Positions 1-7,302 of a stretch of DNA of 11,940 nt are shown here, one piece after another (position 1 is the first letter of the stretch; each line of letters starts with the position of its first letter). Location: the NCBI GenBank assembly GCA_023356515.1, contig JAKQYG010000078.1:1-11940 (forward strand). Reading direction: 5' to 3'. The notes below the pieces were generated by a model. It ran no database searches. It was given only the letters and a program-made list of their open reading frames with translations, and was not told the DNA's origin. A program made the position numbers and the translations under genes. The stretch comes from Trichodesmium sp. MAG_R04 (GTDB lineage: Bacteria; Cyanobacteriota; Cyanobacteriia; Cyanobacteriales; Microcoleaceae).

Positions 1-481
1 CTTCTTGTTCTGTTTGCTTTCCTACTCCTTCTCCCCCTCTTCCCCCATCACCCTTGTCTCTACAAGCATCCAATATTAGAACTATATTATCTGCTCCAGA
101 ATTTTGAAGTTGTTGAATAATATAGTTAACAGAAATTCCACTTCTTTGAACATTTGAGTGACCATCAATAGGAATTAAATAATCAATATTATTCTTTCTA
201 CTACCATGGCCAGCAAAAAAAAACCAAAGGTTATCACCAGTTTTCAGAGGTAGTTTTTTCACTTCATTTTCTAACAGCAATTCTAAGTTGGAACGAGTTG
301 GGCGAGTTGAAGCACCATTAATTTCTGGAGAATTATCTGAGAAATAAAAAACGTCATCAAAACCTGCTTCGTCCAGCAAAAACTCCCTCATTTTTTTAGC
401 GTCATTAGCTGCATATTTTAGATGAGTAAAAAACTCATATTCCTGAACACCTATGGTAATTGCTATATTTTGATTAGTCAT
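1..481 (-). CDS. Caspase-like (metacaspase, peptidase C14) protein, N-terminal part
   Basis: A minus-strand frame opens with ATG at 481-479 and stays open for 160 codons to the left edge, so the 3' part is missing. The protein begins MTNQNIAITIGVQEY, the first beta strand of a caspase fold. The catalytic dyad is visible: His92 in FFFAGHGS (residues 87-94) after a hydrophobic strand, and Cys140 in LILDACRD (135-142). A Gly-rich, charged stretch follows (143-160), as often seen in the loop after the cysteine in cyanobacterial members. Family knowledge: these are cysteine proteases that cleave after basic residues; many cyanobacterial ones carry further C-terminal domains, which cannot be seen here. 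An AGAGAAAAG stretch just upstream is at best a weak ribosome binding site. It is divergent from gap1 across a 708-bp spacer. The fold and dyad are clear; the substrate is unknown. Confidence 0.88.
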   Translation of the reverse strand, partial: MTNQNIAITIGVQEYEFFTHLKYAANDAKKMREFLLDEAGFDDVFYFSDNSPEINGASTRPTRSNLELLLENEVKKLPLKTGDNLWFFFAGHGSRKNNIDYLIPIDGHSNVQRSGISVNYIIQQLQNSGADNIVLILDACRDKGDGGRGGEGVGKQTEQE

Positions 482-713
482 CTTTTCTCTGCTTTGGTTT
501 AAATTTCAGCTTTATAGCACTTTTTCCTGACAGATAACTCTGTTGAACCAGGTTAGCGAGCCTACCCAAGCTTAATTTAAAATCAGCGACCTGACAAATT
601 AGAAAATAAAAATAGATTTTACATTGATTTTATATACAAATAGTATAAAAAATCTAAAAGTCCAGGTAAACTAAGGTGAACTTTAGAAACCCGGTTTTTT
701 TATGTAAGTAGAA

Positions 714-741
714 GTAGGTGTGATTCGCGAATCGCTCCTAC
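714..741. repeat. 28-bp imperfect palindrome centred on GATTCGCGAATC
   Basis: The two halves pair over 14 positions with one mismatch (T719/T736) and one G-T pair (T721/G734); the core GATTCGCGAATC is a perfect palindrome. It is much more GC-rich than its surroundings. I recall similar GCGATTCGCGAATCGC-type palindromes as dispersed repeats in cyanobacterial genomes, but this is from memory. It could also be a dyad binding site or a hairpin between the two divergent genes. Confidence 0.6.
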
Positions 742-1176
742 AAAGGATTCCCATAATATTGATTAACAATTTAATGAAAAAAATAATGGATCACAAAAAT
801 TTTATTATAATTTTTAAACCAGAGACAATACCGCAAACGAACAGATTATCTCTCTGAATAATTTGGGGGATTATATTGATTTAAACAAGCTTTTATTAAA
901 GTCATAATAATCCTTAAATTGCCTTTAATAGGACTAATTTTAGTTGGAGTCGATTAATTCAATGGATAAAAACGGGTAACAGGTAATTCTTTAACTCCAT
1001 AGCCTAGTTTATGAAAATGATAAAATTTTGCATCATATATAGCAGTCCTGCGTAAGTGCTGTCTCTTTTAGATTCCACAGATTCTTAAGATATGAAAAAG
1101 AATAATTAAGACAAATTATCCTTATGATAGCTTCTAATCAGTAAGCCCTAATACTGATAGAAACTTTTAGCTATAT

Positions 1177-1181
1177 AGGAG
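1177..1181 (+). promoter_or_regulatory. Ribosome binding site of gap1
   Basis: AGGAG ends 8 bases before the ATG at 1190. It is one of the few clear Shine-Dalgarno sequences in the window and fixes the gap1 start. Confidence 0.75.
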
Positions 1182-1189
1182 TTGTATCC

Positions 1190-2227
1190 ATGCCTTTAAA
1201 AGTAGCCATTAATGGATTTGGTCGTATTGGCCGTCTAGTTTTTCGTGCTGGGCTAAACTACCCGGACTTAATCGAATTTGTGGGAATTAACGACTTAGTA
1301 CCACCACAAAACCTAGCTTATTTATTAAAATATGATTCAACTCACGGACCTTTTCAAGGAGAAGTAACCGCATCTGACAATGGCATAACAATTAACGGAA
1401 AGTTAATTCCCTGTGTTTCAGTTAAAAACCCAGCCGAATTACCCTGGAAAGAAAAGGGCGTAGATTATGTAGTCGAGTCTACAGGATTATTCACCACTTT
1501 TGATGGTGCTTCCAATCATTTAACCGCAGGTGCAAAGCGAGTAATTATTTCAGCTCCGACTAAAGACCCTGAAAAAGTCAAAACCTTACTAATGAGTGTA
1601 AATCACAATTTATTTAATCCGGATCTTGATAAAATTGTTTCTAATGCTAGCTGTACTACTAACTGTTTAGCTCCTATTGCCAAAGTTATTGACGATAATT
1701 TTGGTTTGAGTGAAGGTCTTATGACCACTGTTCACGCTATGACTGCTACTCAACCAACTGTAGACAGTCCTAGCAAAAAAGACTTAAGGAATGGACGTAG
1801 TGCCGCTCAAAATATTATTCCTGCTTCTACTGGTGCCGCGAAAGCAGTAACTCTAGTTTTACCACACTTAAAAGGAAAACTAACTGGTATGGCATTCCGA
1901 GTACCTACTGCAGATGTTTCTGTAGTTGATTTAACTTTCAAAACCGAAAAGTCAACTAGTTATAAAGATATTTGTGCAGCCATGAAAACTGCTGCTGATG
2001 GGCCGATGAAAGGTATTCTTGGCTATACTGAAGATCCGGTAGTTTCCACTGATTTCACAGGTGATCCTCGCTCTAGTATTTTTGATGCAGGTGCTGGAAT
2101 TGAACTTAATTCCAATTTCTTTAAAGTTGTTTCTTGGTATGATAATGAGTGGGGTTATTCAAATCGAGTCCTAGATTTAATGTTATTGATGGCAGAAAAA
2201 GAAGGTATAGCTGAAGTTAAAAGTTAG
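1190..2227 (+). CDS. gap1: Glyceraldehyde-3-phosphate dehydrogenase, type I, Gap1-like
   Basis: This 345-residue protein catalyses the phosphorylating oxidation of glyceraldehyde-3-phosphate to 1,3-bisphosphoglycerate in the cytoplasm. The Rossmann motif NGFGRIGR is at residues 8-15, the catalytic Cys155 lies in SNASCTTNC (151-159), His182 lies in TVHAMTATQ, and the C-terminal WYDNEWGYS is at 316-324. Length is normal for the family. Cyanobacteria carry a glycolytic NAD-type Gap1 and a photosynthetic dual-cofactor Gap2. Asp35 followed by Leu36 (GINDL), the STHGPF segment (50-55) and the TATQPTVDSPSKKDLRNGR region are like E. coli GapA and Gap1; Gap2 has GINDT and THSYTGDQ instead. I therefore call it Gap1, with NAD preference inferred. 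It is a single-gene unit with its own AGGAG site and no neighbour in the same pathway. Confidence 0.96.
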   Translation: MPLKVAINGFGRIGRLVFRAGLNYPDLIEFVGINDLVPPQNLAYLLKYDSTHGPFQGEVTASDNGITINGKLIPCVSVKNPAELPWKEKGVDYVVESTGLFTTFDGASNHLTAGAKRVIISAPTKDPEKVKTLLMSVNHNLFNPDLDKIVSNASCTTNCLAPIAKVIDDNFGLSEGLMTTVHAMTATQPTVDSPSKKDLRNGRSAAQNIIPASTGAAKAVTLVLPHLKGKLTGMAFRVPTADVSVVDLTFKTEKSTSYKDICAAMKTAADGPMKGILGYTEDPVVSTDFTGDPRSSIFDAGAGIELNSNFFKVVSWYDNEWGYSNRVLDLMLLMAEKEGIAEVKS

Positions 2228-2507
2228 AAGTAGGGACAAATGGCTATTCCCCTCTACATTCTTGTTTCAACTAAATTTGATAGCTTCGAGAATTTCCTAA
2301 TTACCCTGGTAAATTCTATATAGCCAATCCTACAACAATATGTTAGAAAATTGTAGGGGTTTAATCTCCAAACCCAAGCCAAAAGCCAATTTGGACATCG
2401 AACCCCTATAACCGACATTCCGCAGATCTTTATGTATATTTACATTTTCCAAGAGACTTATACGAACAACCTTCATTCTAGAACTCAATATCAATAAAGT
2501 TTATCAA

Positions 2508-2536
2508 TAACTAATTTTTTATGAGAAAATTAGTTA
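2508..2536. repeat. Perfect 11-bp AT-rich hairpin
   Basis: TAACTAATTTT (2508-2518) pairs perfectly with AAAATTAGTTA (2526-2536) around a 7-base loop. It lies about 115 bases before the DUF1823-type start. It could end gap1 transcription, act in the next leader, or be an operator. The sequence does not decide. Confidence 0.5.
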
Positions 2537-2638
2537 CAATTATTTATAACAGTGAAAATCGATCGATACCCATAGCTATAAGGCTTTCATGGATAGTATT
2601 CGGGGCGATATATTAATAAAACTTATCAATTTAATGCT

Positions 2639-2644
2639 AAGGAG
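2639..2644 (+). promoter_or_regulatory. Ribosome binding site deciding a GTG start
   Basis: AAGGAG ends 8 bases before GTG at 2653, which supports that codon over the in-frame GTG at 2644 lying inside the site. The ATG at 2651 is in another frame and meets a stop at once. Confidence 0.6.
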
Positions 2645-2652
2645 TGCGGAAT

Positions 2653-3108
2653 GTGAGCTATAATACAATATTACAATTTTTACATACTCTGAGCACAAAA
2701 TTATCTAAATTAAGTTTTAAGGATTTAAGTTTTATGTCCGAAATACCAGAACTAAACATAGAAACTATTCAGGCAATTATTGATGAAAAAATTGATGACA
2801 ATACTGTTAATCAATTAGTTTGGTATTATCTTGGTTATCGCTATGATTATGCTACTTGTAAGTGGGATATTTCCAGAGTAGCACCAGAGTGGAAAGAGGA
2901 ATATCCAGAACCTCCCAATTTTATCGAATTTCGTCCGCCTACTGTGAAATTAACTCGGTCTATTCCTAAAGAAAATAAACAATTATTGAAAGAAAAATTG
3001 GGTTTCAAGGGTTATAAAATAGGCGAATTTACCCCTGTACAAGCACGTCGTGCTACTATGGCTAATTGGCTTTTAAGTTATATTATGATCAAAGAGAGTA
3101 GGAAGTAA
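2653..3108 (+). CDS. Cyanobacterial conserved protein, DUF1823-type
   Basis: The product is 151 residues from the GTG at 2653. The core contains VNQLVWYYLGYRYD (52-65), VAPEWKEEYPEPPNFI (76-91), RPPTVKLTRSIPKENKQLLK (94-113), GFKGYKIGEF (117-126) and RRATMANWLLSY (132-143). From memory this pattern belongs to DUF1823, a family of small soluble proteins of cyanobacteria and plastid-bearing lineages with no known function. No signal peptide or membrane helix is visible. The start is uncertain: an ATG at 2734 (MSEIPELNIETIQ) preceded by AAGGAT at 2719-2724 gives 124 residues and matches where I recall the family beginning, while the GTG has the better AAGGAG site and adds a Lys/Ser/Leu-rich stretch. 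The gene is convergent with the phosphatase gene, 44 bases away. Confidence 0.75.
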   Translation: MSYNTILQFLHTLSTKLSKLSFKDLSFMSEIPELNIETIQAIIDEKIDDNTVNQLVWYYLGYRYDYATCKWDISRVAPEWKEEYPEPPNFIEFRPPTVKLTRSIPKENKQLLKEKLGFKGYKIGEFTPVQARRATMANWLLSYIMIKESRK

Positions 3109-3113
3109 GAAAC

Positions 3114-3130
3114 TAGGGCTGTAAGCCCTA
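3114..3130. terminator. Hairpin between convergent genes, possible bidirectional terminator
   Basis: TAGGGCT (3114-3120) pairs perfectly with AGCCCTA (3124-3130) over a 3-base loop, in the 44-bp gap between two genes that converge. Position and GC content in an AT-rich spacer fit a shared terminator. Neither side has a good run of T, so termination strength is doubtful. Confidence 0.5.
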
Positions 3131-3152
3131 AATATTAATTTGTTGATTTTGA

Positions 3153-5234
3153 TCAATCTATAGCACACCCATCCACTGGCTCTATATTTACCTCAAAGAT
3201 ATTAATTATATCTGGCCTATTTTTTATTATAACTTTTTGAATCCAACCTACATCTTTTGGTTGTAAGTAATAGATAAATCCTAGATCGTTAGTTAATCCT
3301 TTCTTAGTTGAGCATACTTTTAATTCTAACCAAGTTTCTTCAGAGTTATAAATTTTTCTGGTTACTTTGAGAATACTACCATCAGCCACTCTACCCTTTA
3401 CAGTATTATCTTCAGTGCTAGTTAGTAATTCAATAGGTTCGTTTAAGGTGTCAGTTAGAGAGTCCATATCACCAATCAATATGAATGCCCCTACATCTAA
3501 GGATAAAATTGGAGATAATGTGGGAATTATTGGTAAGCTATCCTCTGTTCTTGATGGTTCACTTAATTGACCTGCTATAGGACTTAATAAGTATGTTAAG
3601 ATTCCACTTAATCCCAATCCCAAAAGTATTAAAATTACTAATCTATAAAACCACCAAGTTTTGTATTCTAAATTATACGTCAAGGTTTTAGGTTTATCAT
3701 TAACAAATTGACTACTAGAAGAAGAACTAACATCTATAAGTGGAAGTGATATTTCTGTTATCTGACCTTTGGATGTAACCTGATAATAAATCAAAGCTAT
3801 TGTCACATTATCATGCCCATTTTTAGTATTAGCAATTTCTATTAATCTCTCTCTAACTGTAACTAAATCAATTTTTCCATCAAGTAATGGCAATATTTCT
3901 ATTTGCCAAAATTCTTCTACACGATCCTGATCACTTAAACCATCAGAACAAATCAAAAAAATACTATCCTCATCTATCGGAAAATGTTGTACCGTCGGAT
4001 GTAGACTTATTGAGCTATTAATACCCAAAGCTTGTATTAGAGCACCTGATGAGGCTTGTTGTATCGCATCATGATATAAAGAATAACCTAATCTGACTTG
4101 ATGACTAGCAATATCGTCATCTACAGTGACTTGATAGCATCTGCTAGGAGTTATCCAATAAGCACGACTATCTCCTATATTAACAATGTAAAGTTGATGA
4201 AGATAAGCAAGTGCCATCACTAGGGTGGTTCCCATCCGTTGATGACCGCAGCGTTCCTCATTATCATTGCGATCGCAAATAGCATCATTAGCAGCATAAG
4301 TGAATTCTTCTAACTTTGTAGTCATAGTTAGAGAGTCTTCATTTTCTGAAATCTTTTGTAGTTCTTGGTACAAAAGTTTCGTTGCTAACTGAGACGCTTC
4401 TTCTCCTCTTTCTTGACCACCAATACCATCACAAACAATAGCTACTGTTTTAGAACTAGGTTGATAGCTCATTACAGTTCTACTAGGTGGATAACAAGCA
4501 TCTTCATTATGAGAACGGTTTGGCCCGGCATCTGTAGCCGTAGTAATGTGAACATTACGCACTTGCGATCGCCCCAATACTTCTAAAGCTTTATCTAGTT
4601 GTGTTATTACTAGGTCAGCATTTTTGACTTCACCTGCTATCATTTGCTGAGATAGTTGTTTCAAAAATTTTTCTACAGCTTGGTTAGCATTGCTAACCCA
4701 TTGTTCCCATAACCAACCCAAGTGCTGCAATGTCAGAGTTTTTTGATCTGGCTGTAATTCTACTAAACGTACAAATTGCCCTTCAACCCGCAGATTTTCT
4801 GGATTTAGTAGACTTGCACCTACTTGTTGTACGTTCAAAGGTTGCCAGAGTTTAGCTATTTGCCACAACCAGTTTAGTTGTCGCATTGGCGTAGCATCTT
4901 TCCATACTGTAGTAATTTCTGGAACTAAACTTACTTCTTCTTCATTTATTGGCCCTCGTTCTAAGAGCCATATTTCTTTATTCCCTTTGCTTTCTGTTAC
5001 TGTTACCAGTCCGAAAACTTGAGGTATATGAAGTCTGTAGGGAAATAATTTCAAATACGGCTCTATTGTACCTGGGATTTCTTCAGGCATCTGGGGCATT
5101 TTTTCTGGTTGAGTATCTAGTAAAATCTTACCATGCTGAACTTGATAGCGATTTGCTATTATCTCTCCTGGCTGATAGGCCTCTATTCCTTCACCTATAG
5201 CCCACAGGTAGTGTTTTGGCATAGTGTTTTGCAT
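3153..5234 (-). CDS. PP2C-family Ser/Thr protein phosphatase with kinase-like N-terminus and one membrane helix
   Basis: The 693-residue protein has a metal-dependent PP2C phosphatase domain at about residues 225-487. The metal-binding motifs are SHNEDA (241-246), VCDGIGG (267-273), NIGDSRAY (352-359), CSDGLSD (429-435) and GHDNVT (473-478), so it should be an active phosphoserine/threonine phosphatase. Residues 1-220 are unlike a phosphatase; NRYQV (28-32), RQLNWLWQIAKLW (118-130) and LLNPENLRVEGQFVRLVEL (142-160) recall the N-lobe start, helix E and catalytic-loop region of a protein kinase without its catalytic Asp. After a Ser-rich linker (503-508), a membrane helix spans about 527-550 (WWFYRLVILILLGLGL), followed by a C-terminal region of about 140 residues, part of it (583-640) SH3-like in pattern. 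I chose ATG 5234 because GAGGGG lies 9 bases upstream; an ATG at 5264 would add 10 residues without a ribosome binding site. Both HIP1 octamers of the window lie in this gene. Confidence 0.9.
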   Translation of the reverse strand: MQNTMPKHYLWAIGEGIEAYQPGEIIANRYQVQHGKILLDTQPEKMPQMPEEIPGTIEPYLKLFPYRLHIPQVFGLVTVTESKGNKEIWLLERGPINEEEVSLVPEITTVWKDATPMRQLNWLWQIAKLWQPLNVQQVGASLLNPENLRVEGQFVRLVELQPDQKTLTLQHLGWLWEQWVSNANQAVEKFLKQLSQQMIAGEVKNADLVITQLDKALEVLGRSQVRNVHITTATDAGPNRSHNEDACYPPSRTVMSYQPSSKTVAIVCDGIGGQERGEEASQLATKLLYQELQKISENEDSLTMTTKLEEFTYAANDAICDRNDNEERCGHQRMGTTLVMALAYLHQLYIVNIGDSRAYWITPSRCYQVTVDDDIASHQVRLGYSLYHDAIQQASSGALIQALGINSSISLHPTVQHFPIDEDSIFLICSDGLSDQDRVEEFWQIEILPLLDGKIDLVTVRERLIEIANTKNGHDNVTIALIYYQVTSKGQITEISLPLIDVSSSSSSQFVNDKPKTLTYNLEYKTWWFYRLVILILLGLGLSGILTYLLSPIAGQLSEPSRTEDSLPIIPTLSPILSLDVGAFILIGDMDSLTDTLNEPIELLTSTEDNTVKGRVADGSILKVTRKIYNSEETWLELKVCSTKKGLTNDLGFIYYLQPKDVGWIQKVIIKNRPDIINIFEVNIEPVDGCAID

Positions 5235-5243
5235 TAGCAAGCA

Positions 5244-5249
5244 CCCCTC
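5244..5249 (-). promoter_or_regulatory. Ribosome binding site of the PP2C gene
   Basis: On the minus strand GAGGGG ends 9 bases before the ATG at 5234. It favours this start over the upstream in-frame ATG at 5264. Confidence 0.55.
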
Positions 5250-5365
5250 AACGCTTTCGCCCATTTCTTTACTTAAGTTATACTTTAGTTGTACTTTTTC
5301 GATGCTTCTGAAATAGCTCTGAATAATTTTCGATTTTTGAGCATATCCAAAAACATGTCACACCT

Positions 5366-5401
5366 CTAAAATAATTGTTTGGTTTTCATAAATTATTTTA
5401 G
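5366..5401. repeat. Perfect 11-bp AT-rich hairpin upstream of the PP2C gene
   Basis: CTAAAATAATT (5366-5376) pairs with AATTATTTTAG (5391-5401) around a 14-base loop. It lies about 130-170 bases upstream of the phosphatase start and just outside the candidate MITE. Its role is unknown; an operator or hairpin in the mRNA leader are both possible. Confidence 0.5.
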
Positions 5402-5438
5402 TAGATAATTTATGCAAAAAATCTGTTAGGGATATAGC

Positions 5439-5639
5439 GGTACTTACACAAAAAAGCAGGAAAAAATAGGCTAAAATCTAGACAGTCATAATGTTTGACG
5501 TCCAAAAGGTATGGTTCATTTATTACCAAGGGTTATAGTTATTTTTATGGTTTTGGCGTAATTATCCTACCTAGAATGACTTTTCCTAAGGAATGCTGCG
5601 CAAACAAGCATTTTTCTGCCCAGAAAATGTGTAAGTCCC
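5439..5639. mobile_element. Candidate 201-bp MITE with 12-bp terminal inverted repeats
   Basis: GGTACTTACACA (5439-5450) and TGTGTAAGTCCC (5628-5639) are inverted repeats with one mismatch in 12. CTTACACA-type termini recall the ends of insertion sequences common in cyanobacteria. The 177-bp interior has no frame long enough for a transposase; the longest Met-initiated peptides are about 15-16 residues. No target-site duplication is obvious at the ends as drawn, so this could be an old element or chance pairing of termini. It lies between the phosphatase gene and ndhM. Confidence 0.45.
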
Positions 5640-5963
5640 AACAAGAGTTTTCCGATAAATTTATAATTTAAACTACTTTAAAATTGACCATGGAAGGGTT
5701 AAAACTTTAGAGGAGTTTTGTTCGGAAATTTAAATTTGACTTATGGCCAATCGTTAGGTATAGTAGAAAAAAATTGATAAATTTATCTTCTAAATAGTGG
5801 GTAATACCCCTCTAATAGATGACCATCTACTCTACTATATATTGCTAAAAAATATTAGCACTTTATAATACGGGTAACAGATTTGATAAAATACTCAAAT
5901 TGAGTATTTCAAACCTCCCAATGAAGCTAAAGGCAATGATAACTAATAACTGAAATAATACTA
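5640..5963. other. Hairpin-rich spacer downstream of ndhM
   Basis: No gene is visible. Several small dyads follow one another: GGGTAATACCC (5799-5809), TAGATG/CATCTA with a 2-base centre (5816-5829), TGCTAA/TTAGCA with a 6-base loop (5843-5860), and the stronger hairpin 5889-5909 listed as the ndhM terminator. Some of the shorter ones may be chance in AT-rich DNA. Confidence 0.45.
5889..5909 (-). terminator. Probable ndhM terminator hairpin
   Basis: AAATACTC (5889-5896) and GAGTATTT (5902-5909) form a perfect 8-bp stem with a 5-base loop, 55 bases past the ndhM stop. Read on the minus strand the stem runs into TTTTATC. The stem is AT-rich and the T run is short, so it may be weak. Confidence 0.5.
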
Positions 5964-6311
5964 CTATTTAGCTTCGGCATCTACGTCTACTCTGGGCAGT
6001 CCTAGACTATAATTATTGACGCGACTGCCGAGATTATAACTAATCTGACCTGAATGTAATAGTGATCGGACAAAATGTTCTAAATCAGAACTCATACAAC
6101 GCAGATTGTATTCAGTTAAATCTGAACCGCTTAAACATTTTACCAATTCGTCAAACTTTCGGTAAACCTGCTGCAGAGTAGTATCATTCCAGTTAAGCTC
6201 ATTGTCAGGATCAATATCTAAAGTTAATAACTGATCATCAGGAATAAGTTCATTATTTTCCACAATTCCTGCAAAAATACGAATATGTCTAGTTGTTGAC
6301 TTTAATAGCAT
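5964..6311 (-). CDS. ndhM: NAD(P)H-quinone oxidoreductase subunit M
   Basis: The 115-residue product is subunit M of the thylakoid NDH-1 complex, which passes electrons from reduced ferredoxin to plastoquinone in cyclic flow and respiration. NdhM is a peripheral subunit found only in oxygenic phototrophs. Matching family features are the start MLLKSTTRHIRIFAG (1-15), LTLDIDPDNELNWN (29-42), VYRKFDELV (49-57), LTEYNLRCMSSDLEHFVRSL (65-84) and YNLGSRVNNYSLGLPRV (92-108). Length is normal and there is no membrane helix, as expected. Cys71 in NLRCMSSD stands where I recall Arg (NLRRIGSD). There is no clear ribosome binding site before the ATG at 6311, which is common in cyanobacteria. It stands alone, with no other ndh gene nearby and a long upstream spacer carrying one copy of the inverted leader element. 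Confidence 0.95.
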   Translation of the reverse strand: MLLKSTTRHIRIFAGIVENNELIPDDQLLTLDIDPDNELNWNDTTLQQVYRKFDELVKCLSGSDLTEYNLRCMSSDLEHFVRSLLHSGQISYNLGSRVNNYSLGLPRVDVDAEAK

Positions 6312-6605
6312 AAGTAATTTTTCTGGCGTTACTTTTTGTTAAATTCTATCAGGAATTATGCATTAACTAACATATCTGATGGTATTTAAAGATTGTTAAC
6401 CTTTACAAATGCTGTCATATGCGTGGGTAAGTCCTTTGTATTCTCGGTACTATCTTGATAGATAGTGCAGCTTTATTTCCAAAATACCAATCTACTAAAC
6501 TCTTACCCCATCTTGCTCATCCCTTAAACACTTTATTTTTTTTTTCCTTTTATTATGACAAATTCTAATACCCAGTTAAGTTATTTTAAATAATTTAACA
6601 TTACT
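6312..6605. other. ndhM upstream region
   Basis: These 294 bases lie between ndhM and the left copy of the inverted element and should hold the ndhM promoter or leader. A 9-bp hairpin GTACTATCT/AGATAGTGC with a 4-base loop and one G-T pair is at 6447-6468. A run of 11 T lies at 6536-6546. I cannot place a convincing promoter. Confidence 0.5.
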
Positions 6606-6770
6606 ACTGGAGAGTACAAAGTTCTCCTAAAAAACTATTTGCTTTAAAGACTGAAAGTATTATAGGAATTGGCTTACAGCACTTATAGTTCTTTTGATAA
6701 AGTTTCTTACCTTAAGATAGCTGTAAGCTTTAGCTAGCAATAATTCTTCCAAGAACTTCGCACTGTCTAG
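6606..6770 (-). repeat. Left copy of inverted ~150-165 bp element, pointing at ndhM
   Basis: Read as the reverse complement, this matches 8005-8155. The end nearest ndhM (6606-6660) is nearly identical to 8101-8155, with only three or four differences in 55. A 14-base insertion (6662-6675) in this copy is followed by a perfect 15-base block (6676-6690 with 8085-8099), then by about 80 bases at roughly 75% identity ending in the shared CTAGACAGT. It contains a short GGAGA/TCTCC hairpin (6609-6627) and a near-palindrome TTCTTCCAAGAA (6744-6755). No frame is conserved, so it is a non-coding element: a leader, an RNA or a mobile repeat. Confidence 0.85.
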
Positions 6771-7302
6771 ATTACTAGTCTATTTTTTCTTTTTTAGACA
6801 AAAATATAGTAATTCTAAATAAGTTGTGATAACGTTAAGAATAGTTATGGCAATTAGAATAATTCTATCCTAATTCCTGGCCTCTAACCACTAACTCACA
6901 CTAAAATACTACAATTTCAATAGGATTGCTATATGGGTAGACACTATAAAAATCTTGTTGTCTGTACAAGTTAAATTGTCTAAGCTCCATATAATCTATC
7001 TGAGCTACAAAAAATTTAGACTCTATTCATTTCACTCTAATTCCTAAATTGAAGGAATCCCTCAAAAATATATCTTGAGAAGCTTAAAGTGACATGAATC
7101 ACTAATTTGTACGAGAAATATCATCTAAATTTAAGTTGTTCATCACAATTATTAATGCTTAGATGGGTAATTATAGTGTTAATAGGATTTATGTAGTGCT
7201 GCTCTATGTATGTGACTCATAAATTTGTCTTTTTCTAGATGTTGCCACTATAATTAATCCCCTTGTTTAAGTCCATATAAAATTAATTAGCAATTAGCTA
7301 TC
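6771..7302. other. AT-rich spacer before the 67-codon gene
   Basis: No gene is visible in these 532 bases. TAGGATTGCTATAT (6921-6934) occurs inverted and perfect at 7921-7934, so the inverted duplication may once have extended further inwards; this 14-mer is also a common motif in cyanobacterial spacers as I recall. A small hairpin ATTCCT/AGGAAT is at 7040-7058. A CT-rich tract at 6868-6898 resembles the one at 7639-7672. Confidence 0.5.

Larger units (their letters stand above)
482..1189. other. Long divergent spacer between caspase-like gene and gap1
   Basis: No convincing gene is visible in these 708 bases. The stretch is AT-rich and must contain the divergent promoters, but I cannot assign a -10/-35 pair with confidence (TATGAT at 1123-1128 is only a weak candidate for gap1). 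It holds one clear 28-bp imperfect palindrome at 714-741 (listed separately) and a short CTAAGG/CTTTAG hairpin followed by a T run around 671-700. A CTGCGTAAGTGCT motif near 1049-1060 resembles the terminal repeats of cyanobacterial mobile elements but has no partner. Confidence 0.6.
2228..2652. other. Spacer between gap1 and the DUF1823-type gene
   Basis: These 425 bases hold no convincing long gene. Just after gap1 is a 7-bp inverted repeat (CCTACAA 2329-2335 with TTGTAGG 2351-2357, 15-base loop), too weak to call a terminator firmly. A perfect 11-bp AT-rich hairpin sits at 2508-2536. A 24-codon frame (2589-2663, beginning MDSIRGDILIKL) with AAGG five bases upstream overlaps the start of the next gene; it may be chance or a leader peptide. 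Confidence 0.5.

Noticed and set aside
1046..1060. CTGCGTAAGTGCT motif resembling insertion-sequence ends
   Set aside because: There is no inverted partner within a plausible distance, so no element can be bounded.
3367..3570. 67-codon plus-strand frame
   Set aside because: It lies opposite the C-terminal region of the PP2C gene, has no ribosome binding site and shows no recognisable protein features.
4949..5200. 83-codon plus-strand frame, Leu-rich
   Set aside because: It is opposite the well-supported N-terminal part of the PP2C gene; its Leu-rich composition follows from the reverse strand of that gene.
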